A stretch of 64,000 bases of DNA, from NCBI GenBank assembly GCA_026874595.1, contig CM049310.1, positions 45,791,058-45,855,057 of the forward strand. Reading direction: 5' to 3'. The notes beneath the pieces were generated by a model. It searched no databases. It saw only the letters and a list, made by a program, of their open reading frames with translations, and had not been told where the DNA came from. The position numbers and the translations under genes were made by a program. Below, in pieces: positions 44,781-56,733 of this stretch (the stretch's first letter is position 1; each line of letters begins with the position of its first letter). The stretch comes from Sipunculus nudus. Lineage: Eukaryota; Annelida; Sipuncula; Golfingiida; Sipunculidae.

Positions 44781-45988
44781 GGATGGTTTTCAGTGTCCGT
44801 GAAATTCAACGCTAAAATCATGAAGACATACTGAGGAAGGATGACCAGATGAGTGTCTGATAGCATAAAGCTGATGTATTATCTTAGGTAATACAGCTAT
44901 CATTGGCAAACGGTGAAAGGTACGCCATTCGTTGCAAAAGAACATACAAGCGCCTACCAAAGTTTCAATGCATAAACGTATCGGTGTTTTCAGCCCACAC
45001 ACACACATACACACTTTACTGTATATCAACAATAGACCTCTACTGGTTGCATATATTGATTATTGCTTCTCAAAGGCTTCTTTCTCAGGTGACAAGTAGG
45101 AACTGATAGAGGTTAATTGTTGAGATACAGTAAAGGGAAATGTATTTAGCACATAGCGCAAATACCGTGTGCTTCTTGTGCTTAATCTCTGACTGAATAA
45201 GTAACATTATAATGTATTATCCATGATAACTGTGTAGATGTGGCACCCAGACATACCCATGCACGAAGGAAAATCTGCATGTGTGTGAAATGTCATCATT
45301 ATCATGACGTAGAGTCATGACACGCTCAATAGGGGTACAGTCTACCGGTCAGCCAACTAATTATATTTTCAAAGAATTGAATTTCATATATATATTTCAA
45401 TGTGAATTGATAAAATGCCGACGAAAAAGACAAATCAATACAATTCTTATATTCAAAGCACAATGGCATTCCTGGGCCCACATGTTAATACCTGATCCAT
45501 TCTGCTGTATCTCTGCTGCGAGAATCAGCATTTTTACAACAGATGCTTTATTAGTGCTCCATCTCAGTATATTTGCAGCAGATATACTGAAAATCTCCTC
45601 TCCTGAAATAACCGTCAAGGCAGACGCAACAACTTCTACTGTATATCTGCTTCCTTAAGGTGTACTAAAATGGACCAGAGAGCAGATTCTCACACATTGC
45701 TGCTTTGAGACAGTGACTGTATCGACAAATAATATTTTCTTAGATTGGGAGCAGATCTGGAGCATATACAAGTTCAATGTGCAATTAAGTATAATTCTTA
45801 ACAACTTGGGACTGCATATTTAGAGCATACCAGTATGCTGAAGGTTTGCTGAAAAATAAACACGGTAATTACTTAGCCCCCGTCCCTCTCCCCTAAATCC
45901 CGACCACCTTTTTTTAAATCACCTTATTTTACTATTTTAGTAAATATAATGACCGATTTTAAATGACAATCAGGGGTTAAATTATCTA
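44781..45988. other. Gene-free stretch with CTGCTG-type repeat remnants
   Basis: At 45500-45655, TCTGCTGTATCTCTGCTGCG and GCAGCAGATATACTGAAA resemble the CTGCTCC/CTGCTGAA repeats of 47.4-48.3 kb. The frame at 45317-45658 results from this. No gene seen. Confidence 0.4.
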
Positions 45989-46318
45989 TTATTTTTGCTG
46001 ATACAGGGACACAGTCATCAGACCTTTCCCTGGATAGCTGAATAAAGATTGAAAAATGAAAACATTTTCTTTACAGTTTGAGTTAGGCATTCTTGGGCAG
46101 ATAAAAGTGTGTTTATTTCTAAGAGCTCTCATAGAAAGGATATCCAGCATTCCAAGGTAATTGTGCTGAGTAGAAGGGTCCACCTTTTCCCCGTTAAACA
46201 CGGTGTATTCAATGCCACTTGACTTCAACCAGCGTGTTTGGATACATAATACACGGCAACACTGCCATACTTCGAACTTGACTGTACTATAAACCGTGGC
46301 CCATGCTGTTTGAAACAA
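45989..46318 (-). CDS. Open frame of unknown identity (109 aa)
   Basis: The frame reads AWATVYSTVKFEVWQCCRVL, CIQTRWLKSSGIEYTVFNGE and VDPSTQHNYLGMLDILSM. The composition is more protein-like than in neighbouring frames, and the Leu/Trp spacing suggests a transposon-derived fragment. I do not recognise a family. No splice sites are evident and no neighbour explains it. Confidence 0.25.
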   Translation of the reverse strand: MFQTAWATVYSTVKFEVWQCCRVLCIQTRWLKSSGIEYTVFNGEKVDPSTQHNYLGMLDILSMRALRNKHTFICPRMPNSNCKENVFIFQSLFSYPGKGLMTVSLYQQK

Positions 46319-47400
46319 AGCACAAAGCTGGTACCGGAAACAGGGAAGGAGGACATATTTTCAACGAAGGCAGACAAAAATGTAAGTTCTCCACTTTCTT
46401 AGCATGTCTGATAGTATTGAATTTAGGCAAAACTTTAATTGTAACTATTTTATTTCTGATGGACTGGTTAACCTGTAATGGAGATCTGTAAAACAGTAAA
46501 TTAGCGGAGTTCCGCACTCTGATGGTCTGTCTAGGCGTTCTCCCGTGCAAGCTCAAGTAAGAAATTTTGAAATTGGGAAGGGAGGTGGGTGTGGGGGAAA
46601 GGAACAGAACATAGCGTTAATTAGGGAAAAGGACCACAGGAGCTTGAATTCCAAACATTATTCATCTTCAAGGTTTGATCAAAAGTCTCCGATCTGAATT
46701 TAAAAATATTCCAGTTATAATAATTCTTCATTTCTGTTTGTAAGGCATGTAAAAGTTTGCAGTCATGCTTACTTTGCTCTCATTAGTTTAAGGGCAAAAC
46801 GTTGTTAGAGCAAAATATTCTGGCCATTAAAGTATTTTCTTTTTCTTAGTTTGTGTCCACTAACAAACAAGAAGGAAAATAACATCCTGTTTAAACATAT
46901 TTTTTTTTTCAATAACAACCTCTCCCATTTTCAAAATTAGAAATTTCCCTCATATAATTTTTTTTAACTGATTATGGCATACGATTTATACAATTTCCAA
47001 CAATATAATCAGTATATAACGCATCTTCAAAACGCTGGGTGTATGGCATTTGTCTGTCCAGGACCTCATGAATTTATATGGTCGCAGACTGATAGATTAA
47101 ACTGCTGGTTAAATTTTTTTTCTTCTCTTTTCGGGCTTTCGTCTTATGCATGACAGTGGAACGCCTGGCTAGGAAAATGGAAAATGTCATGTTGTGGATC
47201 CTCACCTACCCAGGGACAAGAAAACGAATAAGCTTATATGACCTGTATATGATTAATAAAATTCTGTTATACCCAATGAAAGGTATGTGTTTTTCATTTC
47301 TTCTGAAATTGGTGTAAAAGAGAATGCTGCTGAATTGGCCCTAATTCTATATACACTAACAAGAAGATGGAGAGCGCAATGTGATGTGAACATCTATAAA
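46319..47400. other. Gene-free stretch
   Basis: AT-rich with T homopolymers near 46900-46970. No gene seen. Confidence 0.4.
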
Positions 47401-47570
47401 CACGGGTCTACTCCACTGGAGCACAATGGTCTGCTCTAGGGGAGCACTGCTCCAGGAGAGCACTGCTCCAGCAGAGCACACCGTTTTTCTCTAGAAGAAA
47501 AATGCTCCAAGAGAGCACTGCTCCAGCAGAGCTCATGTCTGCTCCAGGAGAGCATACTGTGAAGGAAAAA
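47400..47570. repeat. CTGCTCCAGGAGAGCA palindromic repeats
   Basis: GGAGCACTGCTCCAGGAGAG, GCACTGCTCCAGCAGAGCA and related units repeat six or more times. Each is nearly self-complementary (TGCTCTxxTGGAGCA), so the RNA or single strand would fold into a comb of hairpins. Confidence 0.8.
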
Positions 47571-47659
47571 ATCACTTGGAACGCCTTGCCTCATCTTCCG
47601 GCAATCTCGGCAGACACGCAAGATTAGGATTTGGACGTTTCTATGGACCTAGAATATGC

Positions 47660-47825
47660 ACAAAAAATAGGTATTTTCTGCGCCGGAACTACAGTGAACA
47701 ACAAACACGGTTTATAACTAAATAGTCCCGAAACATTTTTTAAACTAGAACTGTTTAACATTTACCAAAAAAAAATGTTAAAATACTTTTTATAAGCGCT
47801 TTAATAAGGTATATGGCTTTTAGGT
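47660..47825. repeat. Dispersed repeat, copy 2
   Basis: Same block order as 38490-38660, with an extended A tract. Confidence 0.75.
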
Positions 47826-47964
47826 ATCTAACATTCAGGTATCTGCTCAATATCTGCTTCTGATATGCAAATAGGCCTGCTCCATCGGAGCACTAATTTA
47901 AATAATTGGAACCGCTCAATTTGTGCTGAAACCGCTGTTCAAAATCTACTGCGCAATACAGGGT

Positions 47965-48300
47965 TATATCCATGATAAGTGTGGAGCAGACTTTCAGAAT
48001 GCAGGTTTGTTTGAAACACTGCTCTGGCTATCTGTTGAAAAACTGCTTCAAATATGCTGAAAACTGCTGAATGTAGGTAGTGGCTGTGGAAGGAATCCAG
48101 CCAGTCACTTACCGTAGCTGCTTGGATGTTGGACCATGATAAGTGTGGAGCAGTGTTCAGCATGCAGGTTTGTTTGAAACACTGCTCTCGCTATCTGTTG
48201 AAAAACTGCTTCAAATATGCAGCAACACTGCTGAATGTTGGTAGTGGCTGTGGAAGGAATTCAGCCAGTCACTTACCGTAGCTACTTGGATGTTTGTCGG
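47965..48300. repeat. ~163-bp tandem duplication
   Basis: CATGATAAGTGTGGAGCAG starts at 47972 and 48135. Both copies continue through GCAGGTTTGTTTGAAACACT, CTATCTGTTGAAAAACTGCT, GTAGTGGCTGTGGAAGGAAT and CAGTCACTTACCGTAGCT. Confidence 0.92.
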
Positions 48301-48649
48301 CAGCCGGATTTCCCTCTAGACTGCCCGGTCCCATCGCTTCCGCCAAATTTTCTTGACAACTATTTCCAAATTTTCTATTAATAATCATTCAAATTCAGTG
48401 CTGGAGGAAGAAAAACAACCATTACTCTTTGATATCGCATGAACATGGAAGCTTAATCGATACAATGAGTGAAGAAGATAAAGGAAGTAAAGTCAATAAA
48501 AGGGTAAAACAAGTATGCTCCATAAATTAATTATTTCTTGGAATATGTTGTCCCTCCAAGTAAAAACAAAATTGGAAAATGATCCTCATTTCGATTGCTT
48601 TATCCACATGGATGCATTTAATTCCTCACTACTGAACATAATGCACCAG

Positions 48650-48860
48650 TGACTTGTAATCTGAGCAGATGCTAAAAGATTTGTAACGAACGGTATTCCC
48701 GTAACCATTTGCAACGATGACACCATCGTTTCCTGCTGCCTGGAAGTTTGCCGTGGCAGTGTAGACCAGGCCGCCACTTGGAAGCATCCGCCAATCCATT
48801 GCAGTCTCCCAGGGAACAGTCTCAAGTGGACAGACATCGCGCGTTCTGTTTTTGTTCATA
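48650..48860 (-). pseudogene. Copy E: exon 5 fragment of the gene A/C family
   Basis: Minus-strand frame reading SGGLVYTATANFQAAGNDGV, then IVANGYGNTVRYKSFSI, clearly the 3' half of exon 5 (A: DGVLVHTARTKLNPRGNGGV, IVANGYKNIIRYKNFSI). The 5' half is diverged (CPLETVPWETAMDWR). The stop comes about 15 residues later than in A. No other exons were found nearby, so it is an isolated fragment. Confidence 0.75.
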
Positions 48861-49236
48861 CATCTGTAGACCTTTTTTGCTCACAAAGGCAGGCCTTGAA
48901 CCAGTGTGATTCGTTGAACCATCGGGATGTTATATGTAAATATACAGACGAAACTGGTTATTTCGACAAATGTGTATATATCACAATCATTATTTAATTA
49001 GAACTGGCCGGTCAACCAGACAATAAATATTGTCTCAGTATTGAAATTTTGTGAAATCAATTTATTTTTTTATATTTAAATTTAATTTTATTTTGAATTG
49101 ATCATTTTAACAGAAAAAAGTGATATATGAGAGAATGTATAAATACACACCAAGGGAGGTTAAATCTTTCTTTTTAAATAAAAGAATATAACTTTCCTTA
49201 ACTGATAGTATGATCACTTGGGAACGCACTCATAAA

Positions 49237-49240
<4 letters not shown>
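48861..49240. other. Gene-free stretch
   Basis: AT-rich sequence. No gene seen. Confidence 0.4.

Positions 49241-49294
<54 letters not shown>
49240..49294. repeat. (AT)n microsatellite
   Basis: About 27 AT dinucleotides. Confidence 0.97.
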
Positions 49295-49295
<1 letters not shown>

Positions 49296-49429
49296 CCAAC
49301 TAGCAGAAAAGAGGTAAAGGCCCTAGACCGGCCCGGGATTAGGTGCTGCGGCCCCCTTCAAATCCTCCATCTTCAAATCCTAGATACACCACTGGGTCTA
49401 TGATGCCTGGTCCATGATAGATCTACAAT

Positions 49430-49935
49430 ATGTGGAAACGTTTGTAGGTGGCGCCACAAGGTTTGTGTACAAGATGGAGGTATCCATAATCTGGGGAAAT
49501 ATGAAATTCCAGGCAATTGATTTTCACCCAAAGCAAGCGTATGGATAGATGCCACGCAAATACTATTACAGACGGCCTAACCAGTCTTGAGTCCGAGATG
49601 TAGGTATATCCAAGAACAATGGATGTGCACAAATTCAGCCAAATACATGGAACAAGTCACTAAGCCGAACAGATGGCAATCGGAATGATGTACGCCACTC
49701 GGAAATGATTTTAGGTGGCGTCAGGAGTCTCGATTACATGATGGAGGTATCTATGGATGATTTCAGCCCAATACATTTAAACACTCCTGAGTTATGGGTT
49801 ATTACTAAGACACCCAGATGCATATATACTACCCAAAAAGGATAGCAGGTGGCGTCACCAGTCTTTGTAAGGCACCAGTTCACATATAAATCATGATCAT
49901 GGGTCCAAGGGTCTCAGATGAATACTCCGGAAACA
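49430..49935. repeat. Degenerate GGTGGCGxCA repeat units
   Basis: TAGGTGGCGCCACAAGG (49445), TAGGTGGCGTCAGGAGTC (49731) and CAGGTGGCGTCACCAGTC (49847) are followed or preceded by GATGGAGGTATCxATxxAT. They share the palindromic core of the Helitron repeats at 24.2-25.3 kb. Confidence 0.6.
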
Positions 49936-51325
49936 AAGGCAGCGGTGGCGGCGAAACCCGCGTGAAAACAAAGTTTCTCCAATCTCGGGCTGAATATATA
50001 TCCTGTATTTTTTGGGTTAAAGCAAGCTTAGTATGTTTCCATCTATGATATAGCAATGTTTATGAAACATGATATGGCTTTCAAATTTGAATGGCTGATT
50101 TGAGTTAATATGAGGAATTACAATTTATATATAAATACTGAATAATAATTTTACAGCTGAAAAGTGGTCTCCACCTTTTCGGTTCTTTAAAGGCTGTATT
50201 AAATTATGTTTGTATTTAAACCCTTCTGAGCAAACAACTGAATTTTTATTTTAATCAGACTAAAAAACGGTTGTCAATTACTTGCTAAATTGCGGCTTGT
50301 TAGACGACAGCCGAGGAAGAGCAGTTGAAATCTTAAGGACATACAGCAATTTACAGTATATGTAATATGTGCTTGAGTTATGATGAATGTACTGTACGTA
50401 TTTGATGGCAACTCGGAATTATAATCAATAATTCAGATTGGCGGAGGAAAACGGAATAATACATTCTTCAGGTGCGTCATGATCTGTTTTTGAATAATGC
50501 AAGGACTCAGTGTTTTATTCCTAATGTACAGAAATGTTCAACAAACAATATTTATATCCAACTATTACATTTAAGAGTACTTTTTTGTTTCAATAGATTC
50601 ATTGGTTAAGGTCCAGACTTGTCTATCCTGTGCATGGCGTAATGGCGTCTGAGTGTATCCCACTATCCTAGAGAAAAAGAATTAGAGACCCATTGGTCTA
50701 ATATTCACACTGTTCCATACTGCGCCTGATAATGTGCGAAATAAGACAGTGAAAGTGAAAATACAATTGCAACAGTAGTTCACCATAGATTGCCTATTCT
50801 AAAGCTGCCATCTGCATACAAGTCACATAATTTTTGTGTTACGAAATTCAAATATACATGATGAAAGCCCTTACATTAAATTTAAATTTTCATAAAGGAA
50901 TAATAATGAAATAAATTCAATTCTTACTCTGCTTCTAATGTTTCTTGCTCTACAGAATTGCATATTATTCTTTCCCGACATGATTAAAAATGTTAAATAT
51001 CACTTTGCACCACACAGGTAGTGACACCTGCAAGTCCAAATCACTTGCCAGCCACATGATCCATATAGTTCAAAAATTTGTGACCATGGATGCAACCATT
51101 CTTGAGATAGAAGGTATTATTTTCTTTGCACACAAACTTGGTCGAGGGTTATACTGTCACCCGCTGGTCTCTGTTGGCTGTTTTCTTTTGTATATAGCTA
51201 AAAAGCATTCAAGGATTTTTTTATGACTGGACAGGTATCGCTTTAAGAGAGAAATGGTTAAATTAAATGTTTGAGTTGAAACTGATATTAATGTATGAGA
51301 AATTTCCGGATGATATTAAGTGAGG
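49936..51325. other. Gene-free stretch before the third LINE
   Basis: AT-rich. The small frame at 50990-51226 is unsupported. Confidence 0.45.
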
Positions 51326-51426
51326 TTTCCGGTGTCATGGCCGAATAGAGCGGACGTGTTTTACGAGGGCTCATCAGTCAACACCATTGTGTAATACTGA
51401 AAGCTTATATAACGAGAAAATTTGAT

Positions 51427-52352
51427 GTGATAATCATGCCTAAGCGACCAAATACTCGCACAACTGACAGACCCAGCGAGGGTAGCATGGACTATTATCT
51501 AGAATCTAGAGAAGATAAAAACTCTCGAAGCAGTGAGGCATCGGGCGACGGGAGCACGGCCCCCATGGACATTAAAGCCATAGTGGACAATGCAATGGGT
51601 AATATGAAAACATGGGTGCAAGGACTACATGATCAACTGTCTGGTCAGATAAGTAAATTTCATTCAGAACTCAAGACAACTTTGCAAACATTATCAGAAG
51701 AAAATACACAATTAAAAAAACGTGTAGATGAGATAGAAGCAGGGTTGAACCATATGAGCCAAATTACCGATGAGAACAAAACCAAAATCGCCCAACAAAC
51801 AAACACCATAGAGTCACTAAGTAGAGAAGTGCAAATATTGAGAGAGAGCAATAGGGACAAAGACAAAGTAATCACGGAGTTACAGAATAAAATTGACAAT
51901 GAAATAAACAAGCAGGAACGCTATCTGCGTGAGTGGAATTTGAGATTGATAGGAATGAAGGAATCCCCTTCTGGGGCGCGAGAAAACTGTAAAGAATAGT
52001 GGCCAAGTTCATTTCACAGAAAAAAGAAATGGGTGACTTATCTGAACAACAATGTATTGAGAGAATAGAAATTGCACATAGAATTGGAAAGAAGGGGGCT
52101 CTACCTCGACATATTATCTTTAGACTTTACAACAGAAACGTCAGAGAGGATATTTTGTTTGCTGGAAAGAAAAAACTCCAAACTTCCGATATTAGGTTTG
52201 TAGAAGACTTGACGCAAAAAAATTACAAACTGAAGCAACAGCTAAAACCGCAAATGGAATCGGCATACAATAGTGGAAAGGGAGTCCGCTTCTGGCGTGG
52301 ACAATTGTACATTGAAGGCAAGCCTATTCATGGCCAGAGCAACAAGGAGTGA
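51427..52352 (+). pseudogene. LINE ORF1, broken by one frameshift at about 51999
   Basis: Frame 1 (51427-51999) has a basic N-terminus MPKRPNTRTTDRPSEGS, a coiled coil from about residue 65 to 160, and NKQERYLREWNLRLIGMKES. It stops at GARENCKE. Frame 2 (51999-52352) continues without loss: MAKFISQKKEMG, RIEIAHRIGKKGALPRHIIF, RFVEDLTQKNYKLKQQLKP and GVRFWRGQLYIEGKPIHG. A one-base change at the junction would explain it. Total about 307 residues, the family norm. ORF1 binds element RNA as a coiled-coil trimer. Confidence 0.88.
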
Positions 52353-53069
52353 GATTATGGACGCTTATGCCGAAATATTATAATGGATATTTTCCTACTA
52401 GGCCCGAGTCCCTAAGCAACTGACGGGATTTAAATCTCTTTCAGTCCAACTGAAAGATTAAGACACGTGTTTTGCCATGATGTGGCATCGTTATACCTTT
52501 TCGCGGGAACTGCCAAGAGACAAGGGTCTAACTCGACCTGGTCAATAATGACGTTTAAATGGGTAAGCGAGCTACTGTTTTCAGCCAATATCGTTTGTAT
52601 GATTTAAGTTTTACTGGAACATATTATGACTTTTTGTGCCAGTTTTTCTGGTCGATTGACACAGTGATATTTGTATACATATGTTTAAAAATGTTTTTGT
52701 CACAAATGGATATATATGTAAGTCTGTATGTATTAGTTATATATGTTCCTTTATGTGGATTTCTCAGTCATGATACAAGGATGACCTGTCGGTCAATATG
52801 GTACTTGGGGTTACTTTTTTCCATTTTACCTTTTTAAAAGGAATCAAACTTATACGGAATTTATTGTATGTTTATAATAGAGATCTAGATAGGATGTTTA
52901 TAATTTGGATCGGAGTTGCGAACTTTTTATGCATGTTTTATACACTGAAAAAATTTAAGAGTTTAATATGCATTCTTTTATATACTGCCAATAATTTGGT
53001 TAAATCAAGTAAGCTGTTATTGCAGAAATGTTTATGGAAAATGGCTTTTTCAAATATATGTAGTTCGTG

Positions 53070-56000
53070 AATAATTCTAGTGATATCAAAATACTCACGC
53101 TTAATGTGAGAGGATAAGGAAATTCAGAAAAAAGACAACTTTTTTACTGGCTACAAAATAAAAAACATTATGTTATAATGTTTCAAGAAACTCATAGTTC
53201 ACCGACTAGTGCCTCACAATGGAGATCAGAATGGGGCCATTCTGTTATTTTTAATCATCATGGAAGCAACAACGCTAGGGGTGTGGCAATATTAATAAAA
53301 AACAATATACCTCATGAAATACATTATGTTTTTAAAGATGATGAGGGGAGAGTAATTGTTCTTGATGTTACTTTATCAAATGTAAGACTAAACTTAGCTA
53401 ATGTATATGCCCCCAATATGCCAAATATACAATTTTTCAATAATTTATTTAACAGAACCGAATTTACCTCATGAAATACATAATGTTTTCAAAGATGATG
53501 AGGGGAGAGTAATTGTTCTTGATGTTACTTTATCAAATGTAAGACTAAACTTAGCTAATGTATATGCCCCCAATATGCCAAATATACAATTTTTCAATAA
53601 TTTATTTAACAGAACCGAATTAAGTTATAATGAAATCAATATTATAGGGGGTGACTGGAATATTGTGATTGATCCAACGAAAGATAAAACACGTAAACCT
53701 GTGGGAATAAATCCGATCACGTCACTTATAACTGAATGGATAGATGAACTCGATCTTATAGATATTTGGCGACATACGAATCCCAGAAAATTGGAATACA
53801 CTTGGTCACGTCAAAGACCGCGATATACAGCCAGCAGGCTGGATTATGTTCTCATCTCCAGAGGTTTGCTGAAATATGTTAATCACTGTTGCATTTTGCC
53901 TGGTTACAAAACTGATCATTTCGCGGTAGATCTTGGTCTTAAATTGCGACAAAATATACGAGGTCCAGGGTTTTGGAAATTTAACCTTTCATTATCAGAT
54001 GATAAAGTTCTCGTTAGGAAAATAAAAAAATGTATCCCGAATACAGTTGAAGAACACAAAGATGCCAACCCTTCGCTTTTATGGGATACTATTAAAATGG
54101 TAATAAGAAGAACTTGCATCAGACACAGCATTTAAAAAAACAAGGAAACAAAAATAACTATCTCCAAATTAGAAAAAAGCCTGATAGAACTTAAAAAAGA
54201 TAAACTAAACGAGAATATTAATAGACAAAAAAACCCAAAGAAATTGAGGAAAAATTATATAAATTCGTAGAAGAAAAGTCAAAAGGTAAAACTAGATGGT
54301 AAGAAGGAGAAAAAAATACAAAATACTTTTTGAATCTCGAAATAAGAAATTATAATAAAAAAAATTATAAATAAATTGAACATTGATGACAGATTGATTT
54401 TGGACTCAGATGAAATATTAAATGCTGAAAAATCATATTTTTAAAAAATTAAATGCAAGCGAACCAACACATGATGTTAATAAAATTGATTTGTTCTTGC
54501 AAAAATACCAGAGCCAAACGGAAAATAATGAGCGAATTTCATGGCCTGCAGAATTATCAGAGCAAGAACTGTTAAGTAGTCTAGATTCGTTTAAAAACGG
54601 GAAATCACCAGGCACAGACGGGTTACCAGCTGAATTTTATAAATACTTTTGGCAAGATATAAATAAGTACTTTATAGATTGTGAAAGACACAGTTTTAAA
54701 ACCGGAAACTTATCATTAACTCAAAAACAAGGAATAATCAGTTTGCTACCAAAAGTTTGGAATGGGATTACTTATATAAATTCTTAGAAATAGCTAATTT
54801 TGATAACAACAATATATCAATGATTAAAGTATTATACAAAGATATCCAAATAAATAATGTAATAAATAATGGGTATAGTTCTACCTTTTTTAATATTACT
54901 AGAGGAGTACGACAAGGATGTCCTCCCTCACCTTATCTATTTGTTTTAAGCATTGAATTATTAGCTAGAGCAATAAGAAATTTTGATGAAATAAAAGGTA
55001 TAGGATTCGAAGACTGTAACTTCAGAATAAACCAGTATGCCGACGACACGACTTTATATGTAAATGATACGCAAAGCATTGAAAAGGCTTTGGGTATTTT
55101 TGAAGAATTTCGAGTTATATCTGGTTTGAATATAAATAAAGAAAAAACTTCAGTTATGCCAATGATTAAGGGAGATACAAGGGGCAGAGATGAGGTGATA
55201 AAACTTGGTCTGACATGGACGGATGGACCCATAAACTTACTTGGAGTGTTAATTAATCCCTCTTTAGAAAACATTTAAATATAAATTATCTGCCCAAGGT
55301 AGACAAAATAAAAAATATATAATAACAATATGGTCTCAAAGAAACCTGACATCTTTTGGGAAGATGACAGTTATAAAAAGTTTTATATTATCACAGTTTA
55401 TATATTTAATGTCCGTACTCCAAAGCCCTCCGCAAAATGTCATAAAACAAGTTAAAAAAAACTATATAAATTTATATGGAACAAAGGAAGGGAATTGATT
55501 AAAAGAAACGTGCTTATTGCTCCTATCAATGAAGGGGGCCTCCATATGATACATTTGAATACACAGAATATACTGCTGAAAATAGTTTGGATTAAAAGGT
55601 TGATTACTATGCATAAATCAGACGCTTTTAAAATATTAGTCTATAAATACCTGAAACTGGGAGAGGATTCATTTTATTGTAATTTATCCGCAGAGGAAAG
55701 CAAACAAATAATAAACAGAAACTCGACCATTTGGAATGATATAATGCATTAATGGTGCACATATAATTATTATACCCCAAGCTCATACATATAGATATAT
55801 TATCCCAGTTACTGTGGTTTAACACGCACATTAAAGTAGATGGCCAAGTCATATTCTACAAAAAATTGTATAGAGCAGGTATAAAGAATATCGCAAATTT
55901 AATGTGTATTTCAAATTCAGAAAGGATTTGGCTGGCTCATGAAGGATTTTGAAATAAATACAGTGTAAATATAGATTTTCTGACCTACAACAGCCTACTT

Positions 56001-56733
56001 ATATCCATCCCCCTCACTTGGCAAGAAATAATAAGACAGAATAATGTAATAAGACAGAAAAGTCATATTGAAATTACATTTTCATATGAATATAAACTAG
56101 ATAGATTAATTAAGATGAAGAAAATTACAAAAGATGTCTATTAAGAATTATTAAAGGATAAAAAGAAAAACCTGAAGCCAGTTTTGTAAAATGGAAGTCA
56201 AACCTTGCGCTTGAATCTGAGGATAAAATATATATAGGCTTCAAAACACGTTTTCTACAACAATATCGACAAAATTACGATATTTCCAGTTCCGTATTCT
56301 TCACCATAGAGTAACACTTAATCCAATTTTATGTAAACTTAAAGAGACAGAATCTAAATATTGCACGTTTTGCAAGTCAGAGGAAGAAACATTTATTCTG
56401 GAATTGTAAATTTTCTAAACTATTATGGGGGAAATATTACTTATGTTAAAAGGAATTTGCTCCCTGAAGCTAAGTTTTACTTGGAAAGAAGATGAGGTTT
56501 TCTTTGGTTGTAACGAAAATAAATGGATTAACTTCTTGGCTCTGCTTCTGAAGAGATATTTGTACATAAGTAAATGTAATAAGCAAAAACCTTCAGTGCC
56601 TGATTTTACAAAGTTTACAACAGATATTTTCCGTATAGAAAAAAATATAGCTTTTAAGAATGATAACATGAAACCATTTGACCATAAATGGACCCCTTTA
56701 AAATGTTTGATTAAAAAGGAATATTTCTACTAA
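53070..56733 (+). pseudogene. LINE ORF2 relic: endonuclease and RT with stop, duplication and deletion
   Basis: The endonuclease begins DIKILTLNVRG, where RGLGN is RG-stop-GN, then IMFQETHS. A 157-bp direct duplication (53310-53466 and 53467-53623) repeats FKDDEGRVIVLDVTL and shifts the frame. It continues with IIGGDWNIV, RLDYVLIS and the triad TDHF (53916-53927). The RT has NGKSPGTDGLPAEFYKYFW (about 54595), then LLPK joins directly to VWNGITY, the place of the FDSVEWDYLY segment, so the part with motif A and its catalytic Asp is deleted. RGVRQGCPPSPYLFV and YADDT (55039) follow. The tail is in fragments to 56733. It cannot encode an active enzyme. Confidence 0.88.
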
